Origin: Trachythela sp. YZ-2020
Taxonomy: Eukaryota > Cnidaria > Anthozoa > Malacalcyonacea > Clavulariidae
NCBI GenBank assembly: GCA_016169945.1
Contig: JADLSH010000114.1
Location: 1,276,001 to 1,340,000 of the forward strand
DNA length: 64,000 nucleotides
Direction: 5' to 3'
Below, in pieces: positions 35,573 to 45,920 of the stretch. Positions within the stretch are counted from its first letter, which is position 1, and every line of letters begins with the position of its first letter. Both the position numbers and the translations under genes were made by a program. The notes beneath the pieces are model-generated. The model did not search any database. It saw nothing but the letters and a program-made list of their open reading frames with translations, and was not told the origin of the DNA.

Positions 35573-38500
35573 ATGGTTGGCATTTTTCCGATTTATTATT
35601 GTATGAAGAAGAAATCTTTTCCCTCGAAGTGCAGAATGATATTCAAGAACTCACAGGTAAGATTTATTTTATGTTTAATTTGTTATTTTGCGTTTTTTAA
35701 TTGCGAAAATCGGCAGTGATATTTTGTGTATATTGTCACTGTGAAATTTCGTTAAATATTTGAATTAGCCGCGTTATATTTGCATATAAAACCAACGAAC
35801 TATCGCTTCTTAACACCAAAAGAAAGATTAGAACATCAATTTGAATTGATCTCTAGGAATTCCATACCAAATTGCGTAATAAAGTAATGTATTTTGGCAA
35901 TTGTTTATAAATCTTATAAATAGATTGCACTGACATCAAGTAAAGTCTTTGTTAAGGTGGCTCAATACAGTTTTTTATAAAATGGAAAATTCACGATTTA
36001 GATCCGAACTGGAAAATTCACGATTTAGAGCAACTGCCGTTGCTATGGCAACAATGACGTTTAAAGATGGCGTATATTTTGGTTTTAAAGTAATTTAACT
36101 CGAAAACGACATGTTTAATTTTATTCCATAAAATGATTGTTATTAGTATAAATGATTGTTAACAAATTTAAAAAAGAATTCGAAATGAAAAGATTAATTA
36201 TTACGAATAATTATTACGACTTAAATTGATTATATTGTTTTCGAAAGATTTTTTTAAAATTGTCAAAATAATTGAGTAAAATAAGAGAAAAATCATTGCT
36301 AAAATAAATTGAAGTCCACGATAGTTTTGGTTTACTTTAAGCTCAAAATATCCGCCATCTTGAACGTCATTTACAATCATTTTGGCAGTTACCCCCTTGT
36401 TGTATGAAAAATTCAAACCTTCAGATCTTGTTTTACATTTTAAATTACATTTTGTTTTTTGTTTTGTAATTAACATCCAAATTTTCCATTTCGTCATTGA
36501 ATTTTCCATTTATAAAAAACTGTATAAAACCACTTAATGCTCAATACATATAGTGACTCACATTTAGGGCAAGTGTGAAATAACATTACTTTAAATACAA
36601 CCTTTAACATCAAAATAAGTTTTAAAGATAAGTTAAAACAGTAATAAAAATTAGAATAACAGAGTGCAGCTCGTGTTTAGTGTAATTTATGCTTAATAGA
36701 AGAATTTTACCTGTTTTTACATGAAACTGTTCAGATCGGGTGGCTCGTCAAAAATGAGCAACTAACCCTATTCTTAACCCCCAACCTAACCCTAATAATC
36801 CCTAATGCCTATTTCGGTTGCTCATATATCGAGTAAGAGCCAAAACACCTGATGACTTATGTAATATAAAAAAATTCCAATGAACCTGAAATCATAATTT
36901 TGTGAACAAGTTTCACCATTGTAACCCACAGAAATGATTATACAGAGATCTTTCAAGATTGAAATGTATCTAAACAATTTTAACATAAATTACTCAGTCC
37001 AGTATATGCCTTATACAACCTAAAAAGTCTGAAACAAATAATCCCCAAAAGTTTTTGCCATATTTACAAATTAGTAATTCATTATATTGTATATCCCAAC
37101 AGGGAATTTTCTACCAAATCACTATGCCACAACAAAAGACAAATTGTCCCAAGGCAAGGGAGTTGAGAAACAAACAACATGTAAACTGCAGACAGCATAA
37201 GAAAATTCTGTGCTCTTGCAGGAAATTGTTACTTCAAAACATTTTATATTGCAATATTATTTGGGTTACCATTATAATGCAATGTGCCCCAATGCACCTT
37301 ACTAATTTACTCTGTCTAACACCAGGCAATTATACTTGTCAAATGGAAAGTATTTCATGTCAATGGTTGACCAGATTATGTGAGCTCTTGTTTCTGGTTA
37401 ACCCATTAAGTTGTGCACAATGGATTCTTTGTGCCTTACTAATTCACACAATCTAGTGCCAGACAATTTATCCCATCAAAGGGAAAGTGTTCTATATTAT
37501 GCTTGATACCAATGTAAATGTTAACCAGACACTATTATACCATTAACCGGCAAGTTTGGTTATTGGACTTTTGTCGGTCTCAATTTTTAGTACAAAATTG
37601 TGTATATATTCAAAGGCAGTTGTAAAAAATGTGAAATGCTGTCTATTCCAGTTGCCAAGGGCTAACCACAAATTCATGTGTATTTACCAGGATAATGCTA
37701 GTGTGTGTTATTGTTGCCAATGTGTACTTGATTGTGGTTATCGTTTGGCAACTGTACTGTGTAGCTTAGATACCCAAATTTGCAAAATTTAGAATATTTA
37801 CCATCTTTCGGTTAACCCATTAAGGTGCAATACACATCTTTGCATCATACTACACTATTTCAGTCATTCTAATGCTAGTTGCTGGACAGTTTAATTTACT
37901 TGTCAAGTGGAGATTGTTGCATGTGAACCTTTGCATTGTCAATATTAACAAATGTGCAATTAGCCTAATATTCATAATCATTTTTTTAATGAAAATTTTA
38001 AATAGCAACCCTTATCAGAAAATGGTTGTTCACCAAGTCCATCGTTGAAAGCAAATAAAAGAGGCAGATCAGCAGAGAAAAACATTAAATTTGGTTGGAA
38101 TCAGTCCTTTGAAATTCCAGATAAGGTTTGTTGTATATTGTGCTAAATATTGTTTCTTAGCCTTTTAAAATGCAATGTGCCCCCATGCACCTGTACAAAG
38201 GTACCATTGATGCACCTTACTTTAGCATCCGGAGAGTACCCGGAGAAAACCCCTCGAAGTACAGGAGAGAACCAACCAGACTCTACTTACATGAGTTGAT
38301 AAGCGCACCGGAACCAACCTTACCGAGGTAACTAACGTGTTCAGACCTGCAGTAATAGGCTTAACTCACTGGTAAGAGACAAGCGCGCTTAGCCACTCGG
38401 CCACCCGTGATTCCCTTCCCACCTGTTGATACGAAATTGAAGTCCTGGTATCCATAATGGGTGCTCAAACCCTGTTCACTCACAGTGATGATTTTATATT

Positions 38501-39619
38501 TTCAGACCTATAGGTTTGAAGCAAAATTTCCTAAATGTTCCAGATTTAGAAGGCAGTGCTAGTAAGTTGAAAAAAGCTCGGAATGCTCAGCATGCTCATA
38601 ATGAGAATTTGTGTTTCTATAACACTAATTGTATAGAAGCAAGGCTTTGTATTGTTTTCTATAGTTTAAGTGTTGCCATGACACATTGACTCATACATTG
38701 CCACAGGTCCGAAGGTGGTGGGTGTTGAGCATTACTTTTAAACAAATGCCTTGTTTTTAGAATGTCGTCAACGAGCTGCAATTTGGACATTGTTCCAGAC
38801 CTTGCTACGAGGCAGTGGTGGAAGGAAGAATAGTGGCTGTGAGAAGATTTTGAAGTTGTTAAAGGTAATATATCATGGAAATTACACACTATACCAGGAT
38901 AAAATTCCTCTTCTCTGGTATAACTTCTCTGTCGATATGTTGATATCAGTTGTTATACACTTTAACAGTTAATGCGAGAGTCAACCATGCAGAATTGTCA
39001 ATTTTTGAGTAAATATGCAGGGTGTAGTTTAATTATTTGGTATATATGGTGTATAGTAGTTTGATTAAATTTAATTTTACATGTCTGACCCCAGGTCTAG
39101 AGCAAGTGTCATTTGTATATTCAAGTTTGATTCAACATAAAAAGAGCATTCATTTTAAACCTCTCCCCATTTTCTGCCAAATGTTGTTGTAATTAATTGT
39201 CGGTATTCAAAGTTTCAAACCTAAAGTTGAGTAGGGTATATTAACTGTTCTTGTAAGAATGGTGTCAGAATATTTATAATTGTGAATACTATGCACTGAT
39301 TAATAAATGTAATTATATTTTGTAGGGAACTGATGATGTGGACTGCCAAGTTAAAGCGACAGTCTCACCTGCAATCTTTTTGTGTGATACTTCGGTTATG
39401 TATGTTGTTGGGGAAGGAAGAGTGCTGTGCGACGCTTCACGTGAAGACAAACTTTTAGACTGTCTAATTCTGTTAATTTGCGTTCATTACATGTACAATT
39501 TTGATTATAAAGTCCAGAGAAGTGCAATGATATTTTTAGAGAAAGCAACCTTTGGAATCAACTATAATAACCAAATCCCTCTTAGCGTTACTCAAGTTTT
39601 TACTCTGTTGGTTCAGTGA
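35573..39619 (+). CDS. Multi-exon gene of unknown function (partial model)
   Basis: 5' part: exon 35573-35656 (MVGIFPIYYCMKKK ... FKNSQ, strong CAG/gtaaga donor) joins in phase 0 to 38006-38125 (SPSPSLKANKRGRSAEKNIK, GWNQSFEIPDK). 3' part: exons 38506-38561, 38761-38864 and 39326-39619 are mutually in frame and encode CRQRAAIWTLFQTLLRGSG, then VSPAIFLCDTSVMYVV, CLILLICVHYMYNFDYK and a stop at 39617-39619. The two halves do not join directly in frame, so one linking exon is missing from my model or lies in the SINE-containing gap 38126-38505. The order (basic KRGR segment, WxxxFxIP block, C-terminal hydrophobic LxLLxxxHYxxN segment) recalls an uncharacterised metazoan family; that resemblance is from memory and weak. 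Start exon lies 30-60 bases after a CpG-containing patch (ctcgcgcgcac) that could be the promoter. Confidence 0.5.
35956..36533. mobile_element. 578-bp MITE with TTAA ends, inside an intron
   Basis: Left end GGTGGCTCAATACAG followed by ttttttataaaatgg; the right end gives gtggttttatacag followed by ttttttataaatgg in reverse complement. TTAA flanks both sides (35952-35955 and 36534-36537). The minus-strand open frame 36201-36509 is internal and shows no domain. Confidence 0.75.
37030..38225 (+). repeat. Intronic array of about 150-200-bp diverged units
   Basis: Repeated landmarks in order: ttaacccattaag, gtgcaatgtgcccc-like block, aatgcacctta, ctaacaccaggcaatt and atgtcaatggttgaccag. Copies begin near 37260, 37400, 37540, 37810 and 38170. 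The open frame 37055-37456 is part of the array and is not called as a gene. Confidence 0.65.
38222..38413 (-). mobile_element. tRNA-derived SINE
   Basis: On the minus strand it starts CACGGGTGGCCGAGTGGCTA, which matches the 5' half and box A of a tRNA-Leu/Ser-type head, and ends with ttttctccgggtactctccg, a tail motif seen in several metazoan SINE families (recalled, not searched). About 190 bases, in an intron of the unknown gene. Confidence 0.75.
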
Positions 39620-39849
39620 AGGATTAAGACTTTAGTGCATTCTCTTGGTGTATTTTTAATTGTATATAACTCTAGTGACGTATTAAATCCATTTATTAAA
39701 AAGGAGAGCTTTGTCTTTTTAATACGTTCCAAGGCCATGTTACACGAAACGATATTGAACGACGATTTATTGATATGTAAATGTTAGAAGTTCATTTACA
39801 TATCAAATCTTCGCTAAATTTCGTTCTGTGTAACAGCTTACGACAAAAT

Positions 39850-40152
39850 TTCTACAAGGAGTTTTGAATAGCTGAAACGACCCTTTTGAATAGCTGAAAC
39901 GATCCTTTTGAATAGCTGAAACGACCCTTTTGAATAGCTGAAACGACCCTTTTGAATAGCTGAAACGACCCTTTCGAAGGGTAACGTTCCTACCCTTTGA
40001 GGAGTTAAAACTACCCTCTGAAAGGGGTAAAATCTACCCTTTCGAAGAGTAAGCACCGAAGGGACTGAAACGACCCTTTTGAAAGGGTAGTCCTGGGGTC
40101 AAAAAAACTACTCCTTTCAAGGGGTCAAAACTACTCTTTTGAATTTACGCGG
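39850..40152 (-). mobile_element. MITE with a five-copy 22-bp internal array
   Basis: Five tandem copies of a 22-mer (GAATAGCTGAAACGACCC plus tttt) occupy 39862-39971. The rest is inverted gggtaa/ttaccc words and ends gagtagttt ... ttgaatttac. Opposite-orientation relative of 34325-34575. Confidence 0.8.
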
Positions 40153-40369
40153 AGACCCGGCAAGATTTAGACGTAAACATTATTTTGTATAGACCACATG
40201 TAACCTACTTTACTTTTATATTTGTTAATTCATATTTGTTAGATCGCGCAGAGGTAACTGCATATGTCTTGAATTTACGTGATATGTTTCGATTCCAGAA
40301 GCTCTTATCGACGGTCTGTAAGTAATCGTTGTCAGCGAAAATTAAAGCCAATTGTTAGCAGTCAATAAG
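40153..40369. other. Short spacer
   Basis: No feature seen. Confidence 0.3.
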
Positions 40370-40850
40370 ATACTTGGTGAGATGCCAGTCCCAGTATACA
40401 TATTTTGGCAATTTCTGGTAAAAATTGTTAGCTGTTAATGGAACAATGGTTAGGACATGTTTTTATCGCTTTTGCGACAGCGGGTCGATTATTATGAACG
40501 ATTCACGGATTTGCCTCGGGTATTTATCTCATTACATGCATGATTAACGCGATTTTCCTTGTTACACATTTTGCCAACCATGGGCATTGATTAATCATGA
40601 CGCCAAAAAGAAAAGAAAATAATACGGTAAATACCATCATGAAAGGAAGTTTGAGATGGGCAATTATACACTGTTGATTACTTCGAAGCATTCAATTTTT
40701 CCTGTAGAATGTGTTTGGCAATTATATTTCACTTCCAATGTAGTTGGAATTTTTTACAAAGTTTCAATAGTCGCGCGTGTTAATTTTTGTTTTTTAAATT
40801 AAGGTGATTCCTTGAGCTATTTTATATAATTAGCAGTGCTTTACGTATAG

Positions 40851-40976
40851 GTAATAGTATGGTTTCGAGTGGAATTTGGAAAAAACATGCACGAGTGAGT
40901 TTTTCAAACACGATCACGTCTTTGAAAACTCACGAGTGTTTGTTTTTCCAAATTTCACGAGAAACCATACTATTAC
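40851..40976. repeat. 126-bp palindrome
   Basis: Arms start GTAATAGTATGGTTTCGAG and end with the inverse (ctcgtgaaa-type inner words), roughly 85-90% complementary, with cacgagtgagtttt in the inner arm. Same family as 54943-55090. Confidence 0.85.
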
Positions 40977-41535
40977 TTATTAATAATATAGCTACATGAA
41001 AAAATTACACGCTTTGATAACACTTGTGCACTCACCTACGCTGTTTAAGCATTGTTTTCGTTGCTTGTTAACAAACTTTTTCAGTCTATGTGGTCCTTGA
41101 ACTTAAATTGTTGTATTCACGTACGATTTTCCATTGAATCCCTAACCCTATTTCGTGCGTGTCATGGAATTGTAACCAAAATTTACATTGCTAATATCCG
41201 CCGCCATGTTGATTTTTTTGCCTCGTTTCCAGGCTCTGATCTTGTTTTGTTAATTTGCACTGCTGTAATTGCACAGTGTGCAATTTCAAAAATAATTGCA
41301 CTGCTCTTAGCCAATCAGAATTGAGTAATTTTTTCATCTATATTATTATGCTGGTAAAATGCGACTTATTTCCATCTTTAGAGAGAATTTTTCAATTTAA
41401 AAGCCGACTTTTTTAAAGATAAACAAGATTCTTTAAAAAATCAGGAATTAACATACGGAAATTAGGAGACGCTCGATTGGATCAGAAGAGTTGGAACATA
41501 TACTACGTATATGTATCCATCGATTCAATTTCGTC

Positions 41536-41921
41536 GGTAGGGATTTCATATTCGGAGAAAAGAGTACGAGGGCTATTCATGTATGCCTATTCAGTATTGT
41601 GCTCGAGAGACCTTTGAGGTAGGTTTTAGGTTGGATTAAGGACAGTCTTACATGTACATGAAGTATATAGGTTTTAAGCGTATATAAAGTACTTGCCTGC
41701 GAGTGTTTTGAATTGCAGTGTCAAAGGCTTTGGTAGGGATTTCATATTCGGAGAAGAGTACGAGGGCTATTCATGTATGCCTATTATTGTGCTCGAGAGA
41801 CTTTTGAGGTAGGTTTTAGGTTGGATTAAGGACAGTCTTATACATGTACATGAAGTATAGGTTTTAAGCGTATATAAAGTACTTGCCTGCGAATGTTTTG
41901 AAATGCAGTGTCAAAGGCTTT
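41536..41921 (+). repeat. Tandem duplication, 196-bp unit
   Basis: Unit 41536-41731 is repeated at 41732-41921 with a few indels. Both begin ggtagggatttcatattcgg and end gcagtgtcaaaggctt. The unit corresponds to one copy in the inverted relative at 3.2-3.4 kb. Confidence 0.9.
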
Positions 41922-42587
41922 CCCACTTCCCTGACAATATACACTTCTACTGACAGTTTTAAATGTTTATTGAAGATGGATTAACATAAAGTGTAAAGAG
42001 ACTGTCTAGCGCAATGAGTCTCTGCATCCGAATCACTATTTTTAACGAAATCATTACCAATTGATGATGAAATTGCTCACGTTCTGATACTCGTAGGAGT
42101 TTAAGTCCTGACAGCTACAACCTTGACCAAAACCTGTAGAATGATGAGTCCTTTTCTGTGCCTTTTTAATGCCTTCCTCCCATTCAATGTTGATTTTATT
42201 TCAATTTTAATAATTTGGCTGCGAGGACAAACACACTCTAACATGCAGTAGAAATGCGAGAAAGCAATATTGAATGGGGGCCGGAGGGGAGATACAATGT
42301 AATTCTACAACCAGAAGATTTAACTTTACATACTGTAAATTTCACGCATGGTAATTAATTTAATAAGTGATTAATATCATACATGAACATTTTACATCTG
42401 AATAAGGATTTCATAATGTGGTTTGATAAGCAAATTTCACATATTAATATTTATTTTCAAGTGCGATTCTGTTTCATATACTGCTAATTTCACATATGAA
42501 TTGTGGTCTATTTCACACATGGATTATGAATCAAGGATTCCATAATTTATATATATGTGATTTGCATCAAAAGCATAAAGATTTATA
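41922..42587. other. Intergenic, no gene seen
   Basis: AT-rich, with recurring tttcacat(a) words near 42350-42540. No coding evidence. Confidence 0.4.
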
Positions 42588-42590
42588 TTA

Positions 42591-43090
42591 GGGGCCGATT
42601 ACATGGAGCATCGTACGGCCTAATTTTGTTTCACTTTACAAAGATTAAAATCACAATTATTATACTACATTTGACTTCTATAACTGGCCAAGCAGCGTAT
42701 TAAGTTGTTAACTTTGCTGTGTTTGTCTCAGCGAAATCCTTTTGTTCGATTTACGACAATTTCTGAGCTTTCAATTTCACGTTCATAATATTCAAATTCG
42801 TCATGCATCGTAAATAGTAACTACAACGCATGCTCGAATAACTTCAGCCCTGGCCATGGGGTAAAACGATTACATGGCAAATTTTTTACCCGAGATTTCA
42901 TATCGGGTAGCTCAAGCCGTGCTGAAATTTCAACCCCGGTGTTGAACTCATCCCTGGGCTGAAAAATTTGTCATGTAATCACGCATTATATTTTGTTAGA
43001 GTTTTATAGTAAGGCAGAGCTGAAATTTCAACCCGGTCAACAGGACTGAATTCAGCCCCGCGGTTGAAAATGCTCCATGTAATCGGTCCC
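42591..43090. mobile_element. 500-bp PIF/Harbinger-type MITE, TTA target duplication
   Basis: Left terminus GGGGCCGATTACATGGAGCA; the right terminus is GGGACCGATTACATGGAGCA in reverse complement. TTA flanks both sides (42588-42590 and 43091-43093). A three-base TWA duplication with G-rich termini fits PIF/Harbinger. Internal subterminal repeats (attacatggcaaattttt, aaaaatttgtcatgtaat) and feature words gctgaaatttcaaccc occur inside. Confidence 0.85.
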
Positions 43091-43093
43091 TTA

Positions 43094-44030
43094 ATTACCT
43101 CCACCAATTTAAAATGTTGTGTTTTTATATACATGTGTGCGTGCGCATGCGTGTTTGACGTTTAGCACGATAAATAAAAAGTAATCATAGATTTTATTAC
43201 GTCAATTTGTAGAGGTAACATTAACGCCCATAAACTAAGCAGAAACCGATAAAATTTTGGTTTAATTTGGATGAGACTAGATATTCACTAAAATGTTCTT
43301 GCTTTCCCCAGCTGAAAAGAACTGAATGTGCAATTAGGGCATGTATATATAATTTGCATAAATACTTGACTTAATGTGCTTGTATAGATTTATATACAAT
43401 CCCTGAGTAGCCCTAGCTTTAGAAATGAAATAAATGTATACTATCATCCATGCAGGAATCCATGCTACTACATAAAGTGCATTACAATTTACAAGTTTTG
43501 CCCACAGAATTAAATGTGAATATTATAACTCTTGATCTCTGAACATGTTGATATCTTTCATCGAAACTGCATAATCATTGAACGTGATCTGGAATTGAAA
43601 GAAATATTTAAGGCAAGACCTAAGGCTGAAGTATTCTCCAATTTATCAGACAGTGTGTGAATCTAAATACTAAAGCAACAGCCTTCGACCAATCATTAAG
43701 GTAAAGTTTGAGATTTGCCCTCTTTAATTTTGATCACTATTGATATAGCGGATAATCGGGTTTTTGCGTAAGACAACCGGGGTTTTGTGAGATTGATAGT
43801 TCGTGGTGTACTTAATAAATTATATTAGATGTGCAACCACCTGAAAAATGTAGTGTCTGTTACATCTGCCCATCAATTTAAAGTAGTATTAACCTCGGAA
43901 GCGTGAATGTCAGGAAATATATATGCGTCAACCAAATTGAGAAGGCTGTAAACAGTGTAAACCGAAGTTTAAAAAACCTTAATTAATAACGGGACAAAAA
44001 CAGAGAGGAGTTTATATCAAACTGGGTGTC
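43094..44030. other. Intergenic, no gene seen
   Basis: Searched on the minus strand for a fibrinogen exon to follow the PAN exon at 44.4 kb; none was found. No other feature. Confidence 0.5.
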
Positions 44031-44377
44031 ATAAAACTCTATTTCCGTTTATTTTTAACTTGTTCGCTTTGGATGATAGGATGACGCCCAATGATTTCCT
44101 GTATGTCCACCGCAGTCGAGGTTGAGCACGTTTTTGTAGATTTTTGTGTGTAGTTTCCTAGGGTTGCTTTTGCCAAAACGGTGTGTAAAATAACATACGG
44201 TACAACACAAGGGTATGCACAATTATACATCCTGGCGTCCATGATTCCAAATTGCTTAATATGTGTGATTTTACAACCATTTTTAAAATATGTGTAGCTG
44301 CAAACACCTTTGGTGTGTAAATTTACACAATGGCTGACTTTTAGAATGTAATACAATTAAAATTATAAACTACATAC

Positions 44378-44598
44378 CGCTTTTGGCTCAAGATAGTTAT
44401 AAGCGGAATTTTTCAGAAACGTTTGAACATGATTTTCTTTTGTAGAGTTGTTTAACTGGCATTTGTATCCACCACTCTTTCGTGTTTTTTCAAAATTTAT
44501 TGATCTACATTTACCATTCTCTCGCAGACACAAATGAGCACAGTCCATTATACTGTCAACACGTTTCTCAATGTAAGTACACTTATCCAGACGATATC
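44378..44598 (-). CDS. PAN/apple-domain exon of a second PAN gene
   Basis: Minus-strand exon with a ctag acceptor (44600-44599) and a gtatgt donor (44377-44376), exactly 221 bases, the same length and phase as exon 2 of the 17.9-22.2 kb gene. It encodes GYRLDKCTYIEKRV, SIMDCAHLCLRENGKCRSIN, GGYKCQLNNSTKE and ends YLEPKA. About 75% identical at protein level to the first gene by eye. Its likely first exon is 57356-57554, 12.7 kb upstream. If the donor is not used, translation stops after AVCSL, giving a PAN-only protein. No fibrinogen or WDYRSRE-type exon was found in the following 20 kb of this strand. Confidence 0.8.
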
Positions 44599-44699
44599 CT
44601 AGGTGAAGAGATAAGGAGTATATCAGTAACTGAATTTTAAACTTTACCTTTCCTTTATGGACTTTATGTAATGGAGCGTTTATGCAGACCTGGGGCCGG

Positions 44700-45345
44700 C
44701 CGGTTGTACGGAAGGTGGATAAAACGCTATCCGGTGGATGAATCGCTATCCAAAGGATAAGTTTTATTCGGAGTAAAATCGCCGTGTAGCTACTATAAGC
44801 TTGGATAGCGTTATCATGCTGATAAAATTTACTATCTGTTCGATAAACGTATTCGAGTTCCCGAAGTAGTTTAAATCGACTATGGAGCGGATAAACTCGA
44901 AGTTCCAGGACAAGATACTGAATATTTCGGATGAAAGATGGTTGGATTGTCTCAGCCTTTTTATTCGCATCAATAAACAAATATATGAAATGTCGAAAAG
45001 TTATTAGTAAAAACACCAGTCACCACACTATAAATATTTACTATAAAAACTACTAGTTGAGCAAAGACTGAAAAGAGCATTCCAACTAACAACGGACAAC
45101 TGTAAAAATATAGTAAGTTAATTGGAATATTATTACGGTTCACAAATGCCTGGCAACGGCTGAAGTACATGAAGGTAAGAAATTTCAGGTAAATTCGATT
45201 TTTTTCAGTAATATTTAAGCTTATCCGACGGAAGCTGTTCACTCTGCTATTCGTGCTTCGTGCAACACATTTTTATCGAACGGATAACTGTCCATCGAAT
45301 AGAAGATTTATCTACCGGATACAACTTATCCATGACCTCTCATGC
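44700..45345. mobile_element. About 640-bp foldback/TIR element
   Basis: The left end (about 44712-44770, gtggataaaacgctatccgg, then tggatgaa) resembles the reverse complement of the right end (about 45275-45335, atggataagttgtatccggt, then agataa). Internal sequence 44950-45207 recurs at 63570-63807, and the aagcttatccgacggaagct block (45218) recurs at 60297. A family of non-autonomous elements is implied. Confidence 0.65.
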
Positions 45346-45920
45346 AACCGACCCAAGTCCGCTAGCCGAGCTAGCTTTCTCTACCGACACGAATTTCAAT
45401 GGTGTTTACACGCGACTGGTCATTCGGAGCGAGTGGCTAACAAAAAACACCCGGGTTCAGCGCTATAATAGTGACTTTAAGATAACCGACTACGGACTAC
45501 AGACTACGGACGGGAGTAGGTTGGAGAACTGGGTCGAGTCACTAGACTGTTTTGCACTCACCGTAGCCAAGCTGCGACGGTGAGTTGGAAAGCTGTTTTT
45601 CGTAGTGCCGACTACGGTAAAACATATTCAAAATTTTCTTCAAATTTTTAGCTGGTAAGTTTAGAATTAAATATTTTTAATACAAAGACGACATGGTAGA
45701 CATTTCATGACTCTTCAGGCTTTGTAAATTCAAGATTGTGACGAATTTTGCCTCCTAATATTTGGACAGAACGTGCAGAACGGCACGCATGCATCATGGC
45801 ATGAATTGTCCACGACTATTTAAAAATGTGTTTGTGTTCAAAACGAAGAAAGTCCTGGTTAATCCAAATGTTGAACCGTTTATTATTTTAGGGAAAAGCG
45901 GGATTACAGTAAATCACAAA
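45346..45920. other. Left flank of the Harbinger element
   Basis: Contains gactacgg words at 45488-45508 and 45610, and tcaccgtagc/gacggtgag symmetry near 45560-45583. I could not identify Harbinger terminal inverted repeats here. Confidence 0.35.

Larger units (their letters stand above)
40370..41921 (-). repeat. Dispersed repeat, inverted relative of 3.0-3.9 kb
   Basis: Matches the reverse complement of 3030-3860 in two parts (about 40370-40800 and 41400-41921), separated by a palindrome-containing insertion (about 40815-41345). Confidence 0.7.

Noticed and set aside
36770..36815. Telomere-like CTAACCCTA / AACCTAACCCTAA words
   Set aside because: Only a few irregular copies within dispersed repeat DNA; not a telomeric array.
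37055..37456. 133-codon frame
   Set aside because: Lies in an intronic array of diverged repeat units.
44039..44356. 105-codon minus-strand frame next to the PAN exon, considered as its 3' exon
   Set aside because: No acceptor in matching phase 0, no fibrinogen motifs, and built of short repeated tgtgtaaaat-type words typical of the local MITEs.
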